Notes: a model not told the origin generated them from the sequence alone. A stretch of DNA of 64,000 bases from Piscinibacter sp. XHJ-5 (GCF_029855045.1 NZ_CP123228.1:6076001-6140000); one strand, 5' to 3'. Positions 56,223 through 64,000 are shown, counted from the stretch's first letter. Numbers and translations are program-made.

Positions 56223-58283
56223 ATGTCGACAGCGAATCCGGAGATTGCCTGCATCCGAACGATCGCCCTCGTCGGGCAGACGGCGGCGGGCAAGACCAGT
56301 CTGGTGGAGGCGCTGCTGTGCAAGGCGGGGGCGATCGGGGCGCCGGGCAGCCTCGAGCGCGGCACGACGGTATCCGACTTCGATCCGCTCGAGCGCCGCG
56401 CGCAGCATTCGCTCAACGCCGCCGTGGTGCACTTCAGCCACAACGGCGCCAACATCCACCTGATCGACACGCCGGGTTACGCCGACTTCGTCGGGCAGTC
56501 GATGACCGCGCTCGAGGCGGTGGACACCGCCGCGGTCGTGATCAATGCGCAGGTCGGCATCGAGATGATGACCACCCGCATGATGGAATGGGCCGCCAAG
56601 CGCAACCTGTGCCGCATGATCATCGTCAACAAGATCGATGCGCAGGGTGTGGACCTGCCCGAGCTGGTGGCGCAGGTCCAGCTCCAGTTCGGCAAGGAGT
56701 GCCTGCCGCTGACCCTGCCGGCCGCCGGCGGCACCGAGGTCGTCGACTGCTTTTTCAATCCGGCCGCGAAGCCGGGCCACGAAGCCGACTTCTCGTCGGT
56801 GGAGAAAGCGCACCGGGCGCTGGTGGAGCAGGTGGTCGAGGTCGATCCGGACTTCGTGGAGCGCTACCTCAACGACGGCGACGTCGATCCGCGCGAGCTG
56901 CATGCGCCCCTGGAGCAGGCGCTGCGCGAGGGGCACCTCATTCCCATCTGCTTCGTGTCGGCGCGCAACGGCGCCGGCGTCAGCGAGCTGCTGGACGTCT
57001 TCGAGAAGCTGCTGCCGAACCCCACCGAAGGCAACCCGCCGCAGTTCTATCGCGGCGAAGGCGCCGACGCGGTCGAGTTGCATGCCGATCCCGATGCCGG
57101 CAAGCACGTCATCGCCCATGTGTTCAAGGTCACCGTCGATCCGTACGTCGGCAAGATGGGCATCTTCCGTATCCACCAGGGCACCGTCACCAAGGACAGC
57201 CAGCTCTACATCGGAGACGGTCGCAAGCCGTTCAAGGTGGGACACCTGTTCAAGCTTCAGGGCAAGGAGCACGTCGAGGTGGTCAAGGGGGTGCCGGGCG
57301 ACATCTGCGCAGTGGCCAAGATCGACGAGATGCACTTCGACGCGGTGCTGCACGACGCCGCCGAGGACGACCACCTGCACCTGAAGCCGCTCGAGTTCCC
57401 GGTGCCGGTGCACGGCCTGGCGATCGAGCCCAAGCGGCGCGGCGACGAGCAGCGCATGTGGGAGATCCTGCAGAAGCTCGTCGACGAGGACCCCTGCCTC
57501 AAGGTCGAGCACGTGGCCACCACCAACGAGACGGTGGTCTACGGGCTGGGGGACCTGCACCTGCGCACGCTGCTCGAGCGCATGAGCGAGACGTACAAGT
57601 GCGAGGTCAATACCCGGCCGCCACGCATTGCCTACCGCGAGACCATCACGGCGCCGGCCGACGGGCACCATCGGCACAAGAAGCAGAGCGGCGGTGCGGG
57701 ACAGTTTGGCGAGGTCTTCCTGAAGGTCGAGCCGTTGCCCCGTGGCAGCGGCTTCGAGTTCGTCGATCAGGTCAAGGGGGGAACGATTCCCACCCAGTTC
57801 ATCCCCGCGGTCGAAAAGGGCGTCCGCCAGGCGATGGACAGTGGCGTGATCGCCGGCTTTCCGGTGAAGGACGTGCGCGTCATCGTCTATGACGGCAAGT
57901 CGCATTCGGTCGACTCCAAGGACATCGCCTTTGCCACGGCCGGCCGCAAGGCCTTCGTCGATGCGATGCTCAAGGCCAGGCCCATCGTGCTGGAGCCCAT
58001 CGTCAAGGTCGAGATCACTGCGCCCGAGCAGTCCATGGGCGACATCACCGGCGACCTCTCGTCCAAGCGAGGCCAAGTCAGCGGCACGCACGCCATGCAA
58101 GCCGGCAGCATGACGGTGAGCGGCCAAGTGCCGCTGTCCGAGTTGAACGGCTACCAGGCGCGGCTGAACGGCATGACCGGAGGGCAGGGCCGCTACACGC
58201 TGGAGCTGAGCCATTACGAAGCTGTGCCGCCGAACATCCAGCAACAGCTGATGGGGCAGTACAAGGTCAAGGAAGAAGACTGA
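56223..58283 (+). CDS. Elongation factor G-like GTPase (FusA2 type)
   Basis: 686-residue EF-G paralogue. The G1 motif is VGQTAAGKTS (residues about 17-26) rather than the GHVDHGKTT of canonical EF-G, with DTPGYADF and VNKIDAQG as G3 and G4. Domains II-V follow (HVFKVTVDPYVGKMGIFRIHQG, KKQSGGAGQFGEVFLKVEP, MGDITGDLSSKRGQVSGT). It stands alone, away from the str operon, so it is a secondary EF-G; possible roles are ribosome recycling or stress. No tuf or rps genes adjoin it. Confidence 0.93.
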   Translation: MSTANPEIACIRTIALVGQTAAGKTSLVEALLCKAGAIGAPGSLERGTTVSDFDPLERRAQHSLNAAVVHFSHNGANIHLIDTPGYADFVGQSMTALEAVDTAAVVINAQVGIEMMTTRMMEWAAKRNLCRMIIVNKIDAQGVDLPELVAQVQLQFGKECLPLTLPAAGGTEVVDCFFNPAAKPGHEADFSSVEKAHRALVEQVVEVDPDFVERYLNDGDVDPRELHAPLEQALREGHLIPICFVSARNGAGVSELLDVFEKLLPNPTEGNPPQFYRGEGADAVELHADPDAGKHVIAHVFKVTVDPYVGKMGIFRIHQGTVTKDSQLYIGDGRKPFKVGHLFKLQGKEHVEVVKGVPGDICAVAKIDEMHFDAVLHDAAEDDHLHLKPLEFPVPVHGLAIEPKRRGDEQRMWEILQKLVDEDPCLKVEHVATTNETVVYGLGDLHLRTLLERMSETYKCEVNTRPPRIAYRETITAPADGHHRHKKQSGGAGQFGEVFLKVEPLPRGSGFEFVDQVKGGTIPTQFIPAVEKGVRQAMDSGVIAGFPVKDVRVIVYDGKSHSVDSKDIAFATAGRKAFVDAMLKARPIVLEPIVKVEITAPEQSMGDITGDLSSKRGQVSGTHAMQAGSMTVSGQVPLSELNGYQARLNGMTGGQGRYTLELSHYEAVPPNIQQQLMGQYKVKEED

Positions 58284-58400
58284 CCTGGTTCGTTATTCCG
58301 CTGTAGGACAGGGCGGACAGGTTTTGGCCGCAGTGTCCGACTGACGCGGCATGCTGCCTGAAGCATTCTTATGGCACCGAAAGCCATAGGAGAAGCAGTG

Positions 58401-58625
58401 ATGAACACGACTGGACGAACCCTCTCGACCACTGCGCTGGTCGTCGCGCTCGCCGCAGGCCTGGGAGCCTGCTCGGGCATGTCGCACCGGGACAAGACGA
58501 CGGCTGCCGGCGCGGCCGTCGGCGGCGTCGCCGGCTCGGTTCTGACGAACGGCAGCGCGATCGGCACCATCGGCGGTGCAGCCGTGGGTGGCGTGGTCGG
58601 CAACGAAGTCGGCAAGAAGAAGTAG
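58401..58625 (+). CDS. Small glycine-zipper lipoprotein
   Basis: 74 residues from ATG 58401, with AGGAG eight bases upstream. Signal peptide with lipobox LGAC (cysteine about residue 24). The mature part is a glycine zipper (TTAAGAAVGGVAGSVLTNGSAIGTIGGAAVGGVVGNEVG) ending in three lysines, as in osmotically inducible lipoproteins (OsmB/SlyB-like). Likely outer-membrane associated and stress linked. Confidence 0.85.
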   Translation: MNTTGRTLSTTALVVALAAGLGACSGMSHRDKTTAAGAAVGGVAGSVLTNGSAIGTIGGAAVGGVVGNEVGKKK

Positions 58626-58684
58626 TAGTTTCGCCCCGGTGGGGTGAACAGGCTGGACGGATCGACCATCGACCGAACCAGCCG

Positions 58685-58716
58685 GAGGCGGGCCCTGCGG
58701 GGCCCGCCTCTCATTT
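58685..58716 (+). terminator. Hairpin terminator after the glycine-zipper gene
   Basis: An 11-bp perfect stem, GAGGCGGGCCC (58685-58695) with its complement (58700-58710), a four-base loop (TGCG) and then TCATTT. The stem is strong but the U-tract is poor, so termination may be partial or act in both directions. Confidence 0.7.
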
Positions 58717-58744
58717 CGGGACGCACGGAACGCGCCGGTCCTGT

Positions 58745-59362
58745 ATGGATCAACAGGGCAACGAAGCTTTATCATGTGCCCTCATGCATGCCGGCCCCAG
58801 AGACGTCGCCCAGATCCGCCTCGACAACGCGCTGGCCCTCTTCGACGAATTTGTCCACCACACGGTGAAGCACCCCGATGCCGCAACGCTGCGCGGCCTC
58901 GAACGCCGCTTTGCCGAGCGTCTCCAGATCCAGCCGAGCTACTGGAGCCAGATCAAGGGCCGCTCGCGGCAGATCGGTGAACGCCTGGCGCGTCAGTTCG
59001 AGCAGCTGTGCCACAAGCCCTACGGGTGGATGGACCAGCCGCACGACGAATTCTCCGCCCCGAATCCGATCGCCTCGCCGTCCCGCACCGAGGACGACGA
59101 CGCACTGCGCAACGTCCCGCGGGACGACGACGAGCGCTTCATCGTGGGCCTGGTGCTCACGTACTACCGCCGCCACCCGCAGAAGGCACGCACCCGGCTG
59201 CTCGATCTGCTGGGAGAGGTGCTGACCCCGGCGCCCTCCCCGACGTCGCCGTCCGCGCGCGGCACGGTCGCCGAGCGCAGGAACGTCGCGCCCGCGGACG
59301 ATCCGCGCGAATTGTGGACACGCACGCAGTCCGGCGTGGCGCCGTTGAAACGCAAGAAGTGA
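58745..59362 (+). CDS. Hypothetical protein with an HTH-like segment
   Basis: 205 residues if started at ATG 58745; an in-frame ATG at 58784 gives 192. The middle contains FAERLQIQPSYWSQIKGRSRQIGERLARQFEQL, which resembles the helix-turn-helix of XRE/Cro regulators. The rest is charged (RTEDDDALRNVPRDDDERFIVGLVLTYYRRHPQKARTRLLDLLGEV) with a disordered, basic end. No operator or partner gene was identified. Probably a small DNA-binding protein; the resemblance is modest. Confidence 0.65.
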   Translation: MDQQGNEALSCALMHAGPRDVAQIRLDNALALFDEFVHHTVKHPDAATLRGLERRFAERLQIQPSYWSQIKGRSRQIGERLARQFEQLCHKPYGWMDQPHDEFSAPNPIASPSRTEDDDALRNVPRDDDERFIVGLVLTYYRRHPQKARTRLLDLLGEVLTPAPSPTSPSARGTVAERRNVAPADDPRELWTRTQSGVAPLKRKK

Positions 59363-59401
59363 CCCCCGTGTCCTAGGGGGTTGAAAAGGCACCCGTGCCT
59401 C

Positions 59402-59431
59402 TTGCGCCGCAGATAATCGATCATTTATCAT
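59402..59431 (+). promoter_or_regulatory. Candidate promoter for the small-gene cluster
   Basis: TTGCGC (59402-59407) and TATCAT (59426-59431) with an 18-bp spacer, inside an unusually AT-rich patch for this genome (59412-59434). A transcript from here would start near 59437 and run through the 38-codon ORF into the terminator at 59637-59676. Confidence 0.5.
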
Positions 59432-59498
59432 TTGCGCAAGCTGTGACTCACCGCAGTTCCGCAGCGAAGCCATCCCGCAACCCCACCGCAACGCCTCA

Positions 59499-59615
59499 AT
59501 GTCCCGCACCCTTGCACTGAATCACACGACGTCGTCCCGCGCGCTGCGCTGGACCGTCGCTGCGAATCGGTTCATGGGCGTCCGGCAGGCGCCGCCCGGT
59601 CCACGCTGTCCCTGA
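59499..59615 (+). CDS. Possible leader peptide or small protein, 38 residues
   Basis: ATG-TGA frame encoding MSRTLALNHTTSSRALRWTV followed by AANRFMGVRQAPPGPRCP. No clear ribosome binding site. A perfect terminator hairpin begins 22 bp after its stop, and a well-initiated small gene follows the hairpin, an arrangement like a transcription attenuator. No run of a single amino acid typical of biosynthetic leaders is seen. Alternatively, the interval 59437-59676 is a small RNA. Confidence 0.35.
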   Translation: MSRTLALNHTTSSRALRWTVAANRFMGVRQAPPGPRCP

Positions 59616-59636
59616 GCGTTCCAAGGAACACTCCAC

Positions 59637-59676
59637 ACGGCCCGGGATGCGCATCGCCCCGGGCCGTTTTGTTTTT
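59637..59676 (+). terminator. Strong intrinsic terminator upstream of the 55-residue ORF
   Basis: Perfect 10-bp stem, ACGGCCCGGG (59637-59646) with CCCGGGCCGT (59658-59667), an 11-base loop and TTTGTTTTT. It lies between the 38-codon ORF and the next ribosome binding site, so it would end a short transcript or regulate read-through into 59696-60172. Confidence 0.88.
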
Positions 59677-59695
59677 GCCGCCGAGGAGACCCACC

Positions 59696-59863
59696 ATGAC
59701 GATGACCATCACGCCCCGCAAGCCACGCAATCCGCTGGTCGCGCCCTCGCATTTCCGCCGCGCTGGATCCCATCGCCCGGGTGGCGGCGCGCTGCGACAG
59801 CAATCCAGCCGTGCGCTGCGTCGCGAGCTCGACCAGCTCGCCCGTCCCAAACCAAGCCCCTGA
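59696..59863 (+). CDS. Small basic protein, hypothetical
   Basis: 55 residues (MTMTITPRKPRNPLVAPSHF...LDQLARPKPSP) with GAGGAGA six bases before the ATG. Very rich in Arg, Pro and Ser, without hydrophobic segments; it could bind nucleic acid. It follows a strong terminator and precedes another small ORF by 42 bp. No family recognised. Confidence 0.55.
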   Translation: MTMTITPRKPRNPLVAPSHFRRAGSHRPGGGALRQQSSRALRRELDQLARPKPSP

Positions 59864-59905
59864 GACCCCGGCGCCCACGAGGCGCCGTCCCGAGAAGGAA
59901 CCATC

Positions 59906-60172
59906 ATGACGAGCTTGAAGCCCCTGCCTTGGAGCCCCGTCGTTTCGAGGCCTCCCTGGATCCACCTGGCGCGCCACGCGGCGGCCGCGGTGTTGCGCAC
60001 CGCCAGCGCGCTGCTGGCGCACCTGGCCCACCGCGTCGCGCTGCCCGCACCGGTGCCGACGCCGCCCCTGCCTGCGGTGCTCGAGTTCTACGCCGATGCC
60101 GGCGCGCCCGAAGGCGCGCTGTACCTCGACGGCGAACTGGTCGGCTGGATCCCCGGCGTGCGTCGCCTCTGA
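59906..60172 (+). CDS. Small hypothetical protein, 88 residues
   Basis: MTSLKPLPWSPVVSRPPWIH..., with GAGAAGGAA upstream of the ATG. The amino half is a helical, Ala/His-rich segment (LARHAAAAVLRTASALLAHLAHRVALPA); the carboxy end has a short beta pattern (VLEFYADAGAPEGALYLDGELVGWIPGVRRL). It ends 14 bp before a strong bidirectional terminator. Function unknown. Confidence 0.65.
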   Translation: MTSLKPLPWSPVVSRPPWIHLARHAAAAVLRTASALLAHLAHRVALPAPVPTPPLPAVLEFYADAGAPEGALYLDGELVGWIPGVRRL

Positions 60173-60186
60173 TGAGCGCCGCACCA

Positions 60187-60224
60187 GACAGCCCGGCCCG
60201 CTTCGGCGGCCGGGCTGTCTTTTG
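60187..60224. terminator. Bidirectional intrinsic terminator
   Basis: Perfect 12-bp stem, GACAGCCCGGCC (60187-60198) with GGCCGGGCTGTC (60208-60219), a nine-base loop and TTTT on the plus strand. It lies between convergent genes (60172 plus and 60225 minus) and probably serves both. Confidence 0.9.
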
Positions 60225-61079
60225 TCAGCTCATCGCGAGCGGCCGTTTGCGCTTCGGAGGCGGAAAGCGTTGATCGAGCTCGGCCATGTCTTCGGCGCGC
60301 AGCACGAGCTCACGCGCCGCCAGGTTTTCGCGCAGGTGGGCTTCGCGCACCGCCTTGGGGATCGGCATCACGCCCGGCTGGGCCAGCACCCAGGCCAGCG
60401 CCACCTGTGTCGGGCTGACGCCGTGCCGGCGGGCCACGTTGGCGAGCGCCGGATCGCCTGCCAACCCCCCTTGCGCGAGCGGGCAGTAAGCCATGCATGG
60501 CATGCGATGAGATCGCAGCCACGGCAGCAGATCGACCTCGATGCCGCGCTCGCTGAGCGCGTAGTACACCTGGTTCGCGGCACACCGATCGCCATGCTCG
60601 ACGCCGATGAGCTCCTCCATGTCGTCGGTGTCGAAGTTGCTGACGCCCCAGTGCCGGATGAGGCCCTGCTGCTTCAGCGCCTCGAAGCCGGCAACGGTTT
60701 CCCCCAGGGCATGCTGGCCGCGCCAGTGCAGCAGGTAGAGATCGATTCGTTCGAGCCGCAGTCGCTTGAGGCTGCGCTCGCAGGCGGCGCGCACGCCGGC
60801 GCGGCTGGCGTTGTGCGGGTAGACCTTGCTGACGACGAACAACTCCTCGCGACGCAGTTCGCCGGCCGCGACCGCCTGGCCCACGGCCTCGCCGACCACC
60901 TCCTCCGCGCCACCCTCGCCATACATCTCCGCCGTGTCGATGACGCGATAGCCCATCTGCAGCGCCAGTCTCACGGCCGCCACTTCGGCTCGTTGACTCC
61001 CGGGCGACTCGCCCGTCCGCCAGGTGCCCAACCCCAAGGCGGGCAGTGTTTCTCCGGTCGGCAGTGTCACGAGCTGCAT
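60225..61079 (-). CDS. Aldo/keto reductase
   Basis: NADPH-dependent carbonyl reductase, 284 residues from ATG 61079, six bases after GAGGAG. The catalytic tetrad positions are visible: Asp and Tyr in VIDTAEMYGEGGAEEVVGEA, Lys in FVVSKVYPHNASR and His in YLLHWRG. WGVSNFDTDDMEELIG and PIPKAVREAHLREN complete the family pattern. Single gene, substrate unknown. Confidence 0.93.
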   Translation of the reverse strand: MQLVTLPTGETLPALGLGTWRTGESPGSQRAEVAAVRLALQMGYRVIDTAEMYGEGGAEEVVGEAVGQAVAAGELRREELFVVSKVYPHNASRAGVRAACERSLKRLRLERIDLYLLHWRGQHALGETVAGFEALKQQGLIRHWGVSNFDTDDMEELIGVEHGDRCAANQVYYALSERGIEVDLLPWLRSHRMPCMAYCPLAQGGLAGDPALANVARRHGVSPTQVALAWVLAQPGVMPIPKAVREAHLRENLAARELVLRAEDMAELDQRFPPPKRKRPLAMS

Positions 61080-61203
61080 GGGCATCTCCTCGGGGAGATG
61101 GCATCGTAGCGGCGGCATGCCGACCCTGTCGCGCGCGTGATAGCGCCGTGCCGCGCAGCCGCGCACGCTGCCCCTCCGGCTTTCCCATCGCAAGGAGACA
61201 CGC

Positions 61204-62310
61204 ATGACTGCGTCCAGCTTCATCGTGAAACGCGACGACCTGCGCCAGACTCGCTCGGTCGACGACGCAGCCGCCACCTCGCCGTTGCCTGCCGGCGCGG
61301 TGCGCGCCCGCATCGACCTGTTCGCGCTGACCTCGAACAACGTCACTTACGGCGCGTTCGGCGACACCATGCACTACTGGGACTTCTTCCCCTGTGAAGT
61401 CGCCGGCTTCGGCCATGTGCCAGTCTGGGGCTTCGCGGACATCGTCGAGTCCCAGGCCGAGGGCGTCGTGGTCGGCGATCGCTGCTACGGCTACTACCCG
61501 ATGAGCAGCCACGTCATCCTGGAGCCGGTGCAGGCGGGTCGCACCGGCTTCGTCGACGCAGCGGCGCACCGCCAGGCGCTGCACGCGCTCTACAACAAGT
61601 ACCTTTGCACCACCGGCGACCCGTTGTACCGGCGCGAGCACGAAGCCGAGATCGCACTGCTGCGCCCGCTGTTCACCACCTCGTTCCTCATCGACGACTT
61701 CCTCGCCGACCAGGGCTTCTTCGGTGCACGCAGCGTCGTGCTCGCCAGTGCCTCGAGCAAGACCGCCTACGGCACCGCCTTTTGCCTGTCGCAGCGGCGC
61801 GGCACGCCCGGTGCGCCGCGCATCGTCGGGCTCACCTCGCCGGCCAACGTCGCGTTCACGCGCGGGCTCGGCTGCTACGACGACGTCGTCGCCTACGACG
61901 AGTTCGAGCGGCTGCCGGCCGATGAGCCTTGCGTGTACGTCGACATGAGCGGCAGCGCCCCGCTGCGCGAGCGCGTCCATGCGCACTGGAACGACCGTCT
62001 GATGCACAGCTGCGCGGTCGGCGGCACGCATTGGAGCGAGCTGGGCGGCGGCCAGGGACTGGCCGGGCCGCGCCCCGTTCTCTTCTTCGCGCCCGCGCAG
62101 GCGCAGAAGCGCATCGCCGAGTGGGGCGGAGCTGGCCTCGCCCAGCGCATCGCCGCGGCCTGGACGGCCTTCATGAAGCCGGTGACCGATCCGGCGTCAC
62201 CGTGGCTCACGGTCGTGCGCGGACACGGAGCGCGCGAGGTGGAGGCCGCCTGGCGCGGACTGATCGAGGGCGGCGCGGATCCCCGCCGAGGTCAGGTGCT
62301 GAGGCTGTGA
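61204..62310 (+). CDS. DUF2855 family protein
   Basis: 368 residues, quinone oxidoreductase/MDR-like architecture without the usual zinc ligands. Recognised by IDLFALTSNNVTYGAFGDTMHYWDFFP, WGFADIVESQAEGVVVGDRCYGYYPMSSHVILEP and SSKTAYGTAFCLSQRRG. The biochemical function of the family is unknown. It starts 124 bp after the divergent aldo/keto reductase start and ends 28 bp before the ABC transporter genes. Confidence 0.88.
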   Translation: MTASSFIVKRDDLRQTRSVDDAAATSPLPAGAVRARIDLFALTSNNVTYGAFGDTMHYWDFFPCEVAGFGHVPVWGFADIVESQAEGVVVGDRCYGYYPMSSHVILEPVQAGRTGFVDAAAHRQALHALYNKYLCTTGDPLYRREHEAEIALLRPLFTTSFLIDDFLADQGFFGARSVVLASASSKTAYGTAFCLSQRRGTPGAPRIVGLTSPANVAFTRGLGCYDDVVAYDEFERLPADEPCVYVDMSGSAPLRERVHAHWNDRLMHSCAVGGTHWSELGGGQGLAGPRPVLFFAPAQAQKRIAEWGGAGLAQRIAAAWTAFMKPVTDPASPWLTVVRGHGAREVEAAWRGLIEGGADPRRGQVLRL

Positions 62311-62338
62311 TCGGCGGCATGGGGCACACTGCCGCCCC

Positions 62339-63109
62339 ATGTCCGAGCGTGCGCTGATCTCGCTGCAGTCCGTCGACAAGCAGTTCGCCAACGGGGTGTG
62401 GGCTCTGCGCGGCGCGACGTTGCAGGTCGTCGAAGGCGAATTCGTGTCGCTGCTCGGCCCTTCGGGATGCGGCAAGAGCACGGTGCTGCGCTTGGTCGCG
62501 GGGCTGGACACGGCCAGTGCCGGACACGTCGTCGCGGCGCCCGGCCACGGCGGCACGGGCTTCGTGTTCCAGGAGCCCACGCTGATGCCCTGGGCAAGCG
62601 TATCGGACAACGTGTGGCTGCCGCTGCGGCTGGCCGGGCGGTCGCGCCGCGAGGCGCGCGAGCGTGTGCATGCGCTGCTGCAGACCGTCGGGCTGGCCGA
62701 GTTCGCGCATGCCTTCCCGGCCGAGCTGTCGGGCGGCATGAAAATGCGCGCGTCGATCGCCCGGGCATTGGTGACGCAGCCACGTGTGCTGCTGATGGAC
62801 GAGCCGTTCGCGGCGCTCGACGAGATCACCCGCCAGCGCCTGAACGACGACTTGCTGCGCTGGTGGCAGTCGCAGCCGCTGACGACGCTGTTCGTCACCC
62901 ACAGCGTGTTCGAGGCGATATTCCTCAGCCAGCGCGTGGTCGTGATGAGCGCGCGACCGGGACGCGTCGTCGCCGACGTCGCCATCGACGAACCCTATCC
63001 GCGGCACGCCGGCTTCCGCACCTCGACGCACTACGCACAGCTGTGCCGCGAGCTGTCGAAGGCGCTCGAGCGCGCCATGCACGGCCAACCTGCTCCCGAG
63101 AGGCAGTGA
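62339..63109 (+). CDS. ABC transporter ATP-binding protein (nitrate/taurine/THI5 type)
   Basis: 256-residue ATPase: Walker A LLGPSGCGKST at about residues 38-48, Q-loop in FVFQEPTLMPWASV, signature LSGGMKMRASIARAL, Walker B RVLLMDEPFAALDE and the switch His in FVTHSVFEA. The sequence is of the SsuB/TauB/ThiZ group. It overlaps the permease start by one base (TGATG). With the downstream genes it forms an importer whose binding protein suggests a pyrimidine or thiamine-precursor-like substrate. Confidence 0.93.
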   Translation: MSERALISLQSVDKQFANGVWALRGATLQVVEGEFVSLLGPSGCGKSTVLRLVAGLDTASAGHVVAAPGHGGTGFVFQEPTLMPWASVSDNVWLPLRLAGRSRREARERVHALLQTVGLAEFAHAFPAELSGGMKMRASIARALVTQPRVLLMDEPFAALDEITRQRLNDDLLRWWQSQPLTTLFVTHSVFEAIFLSQRVVVMSARPGRVVADVAIDEPYPRHAGFRTSTHYAQLCRELSKALERAMHGQPAPERQ

Positions 63110-63870
63110 TGGGACGGCTGCTGCCGCTGGCCAGCCTGCTCGCGCTGATCGCCGGCTGGGAGGCGCTCGTGCGGCTGGCCCATATCCCGCACTACACGCT
63201 GCCCGCGCCATCGCTGGTGCTCGCCACGCTGATCGAGCACTTCGGGTCGCTGGCAGCGAGCTGGTGGTTCACGCTGAAGATCACCGTCGGCGCGCTCGCA
63301 CTGGCATGCGCGGGCGGTGTGCTGATTGCGTCGGCCTTCGCGCTGTCGCGGCCGCTGGAGCGCGCGCTGTGGCCGCTTGCCGTGGTGCTGCAGGTGACGC
63401 CCATCGTCGCCATTGCGCCGCTGATCCTGATCTATGTCGAGAGCACGACGGCCGCACTCCTGCTGTGCGCCTGGATCGTCGCCTTCTTTCCGATCCTGTC
63501 GAACACGGTCATCGGCCTTCGCGCCGCCGATCCGCACTTGCGCGACCTCTTTCGGCTGTACCGCGCGACGCCGCTGCAGCGATTGCGGCTGCTGCTGGTG
63601 CCGTCGGCCTTGCCGTACTTCGTCGCCGGGCTCAAGATCTCGGGCGGCCTGAGCCTCATCGGCGCGGTGACGGCCGAAATGGTGGCCGGCGCAGCAGGCC
63701 GCGAGACCGGTCTGGCATCGCGAATCCTCGAGGCCAGCTTTCGCACCGAGACGCCGAAGATGTTCGCCGCACTCCTGCTGCTCGTTGCGACCGGCGTGCT
63801 GATCTTCTGGACCTTCAACGGCCTGTCGCGTCTGCTGCTCAGCCGCTGGCATGCTTCGGAGAAGGACTGA
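63109..63870 (+). CDS. ABC transporter permease (SsuC/ThiX type)
   Basis: 253-residue permease with six predicted membrane helices (LASLLALIAGWEALVRLA, WWFTLKITVGALALACAGGVLIASAFAL, VVLQVTPIVAIAPLILIYV and others). The EAA-type cytoplasmic loop is LRDLFRLYRATPLQRLRLLLVPSALPYFVAGLKISGG. Start is coupled to the ATPase stop. The binding-protein gene follows after 20 bp. Confidence 0.93.
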   Translation: MGRLLPLASLLALIAGWEALVRLAHIPHYTLPAPSLVLATLIEHFGSLAASWWFTLKITVGALALACAGGVLIASAFALSRPLERALWPLAVVLQVTPIVAIAPLILIYVESTTAALLLCAWIVAFFPILSNTVIGLRAADPHLRDLFRLYRATPLQRLRLLLVPSALPYFVAGLKISGGLSLIGAVTAEMVAGAAGRETGLASRILEASFRTETPKMFAALLLLVATGVLIFWTFNGLSRLLLSRWHASEKD

Positions 63871-63890
63871 TTCCGATGACAGGAGGATCG

Positions 63891-64000
63891 ATGACCCACA
63901 CCCTTGCACGACTGGCCGCCTCCACGCTGCTGCTGGTTGCCACGCTTGCTCCGGCCGACGACAAGGTCGTCTTCGCCACCAACTGGAAGGCCCAGGCCGC
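63891..64000 (+). CDS. ABC transporter substrate-binding protein, NMT1/THI5-like (5' part only)
   Basis: 36 codons before the window ends. ATG 63891 follows AGGAGG at a proper distance; an in-frame ATG at 63876 is less likely. A signal peptide (TLARLAASTLLLVATLAPA) precedes DDKVVFATNWKAQA, which matches the start of NMT1/THI5-type periplasmic binding proteins (beta strand followed by TNW). Truncated by the window edge. Confidence 0.8.
   Translation, partial: MTHTLARLAASTLLLVATLAPADDKVVFATNWKAQA

Noticed and set aside
59387..59400. Perfect small hairpin AGGCAC-CC-GTGCCT after the HTH-like gene as a terminator
   Set aside because: Two-base loop and no U-tract; too weak to call on its own.
1..64000. 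Mobile elements, prophage, CRISPR arrays, tRNA or rRNA genes
   Set aside because: No transposase, integrase, phage structural genes, direct-repeat arrays or cloverleaf-like sequences were recognised on either strand.

Overview
The window is a GC-rich (roughly 65-70%), tightly packed chromosomal segment of a betaproteobacterium. Gene content and order (corC-lnt, glyQS-gmhB-plsC, hslVU, coaX, aceK, icmF, a PEP-CTERM protein, a MerR-family LiuR-like regulator) point to Burkholderiales, most likely the Rubrivivax/Leptothrix/Piscinibacter branch. No rRNA, tRNA, CRISPR array, prophage or insertion sequence was recognised, and no gap over about 300 bp is free of a plausible small ORF or leader.

Layout. 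1-2837: Trk potassium uptake (trkH partial, trkA). 2902-8852: a six-gene minus-strand operon, can-aceK-atoB-maoC-SDR-acyl-CoA dehydrogenase. 8995-11325: an orphan molybdenum hydroxylase large subunit, divergent from can. 11336-12979: isovaleryl-CoA dehydrogenase and a hotdog thioesterase. 13043-16909: PLP enzyme, SRPBCC, VOC, AraC and pirin genes. 16992-23018: hybrid histidine kinase, chromate transporter, LiuR-like regulator and MBL-fold hydrolase. 23032-28339: SprT-like protease, plsC, gmhB, glyS, glyQ. 28469-32772: PEP-CTERM protein, lnt, corC and a His-rich CobW GTPase. 32985-39146: DksA with a long Ala/Pro/Lys/His tail, a STAS-domain protein, hslVU, coaX and a conserved hypothetical. 39338-43474: PPK2 and the fused B12 mutase IcmF. 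43502-58283: LysR/GST/FMN-protein module, SDR, small unknown proteins, DUF72, M61 protease, dadA, amn, outer-membrane-like proteins, YHS protein and an EF-G paralogue. 58401-60172: small genes, a possible leader/attenuator and strong terminators. 60225-64000: aldo/keto reductase, DUF2855 protein and the start of a THI5/NMT1-type ABC importer.

The most coherent biology is a scattered regulon. Four near-identical palindromic operators sharing a 16-bp core (TTGACGTWTACGTMAA) lie at 8927-8944, 12995-13016, 21935-21956 and 39291-39312. One sits in front of the LiuR-like MerR gene itself. The others precede can-aceK-atoB-maoC-SDR-acd (and the divergent molybdenum hydroxylase), thioesterase-isovaleryl-CoA dehydrogenase, and ppk2-icmF. 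Together these cover branched-chain acyl-CoA oxidation, carbon-skeleton rearrangement of acyl-CoAs, thiolysis, bicarbonate supply and the TCA/glyoxylate switch (AceK). PPK2 and the molybdenum hydroxylase are the unexpected members.
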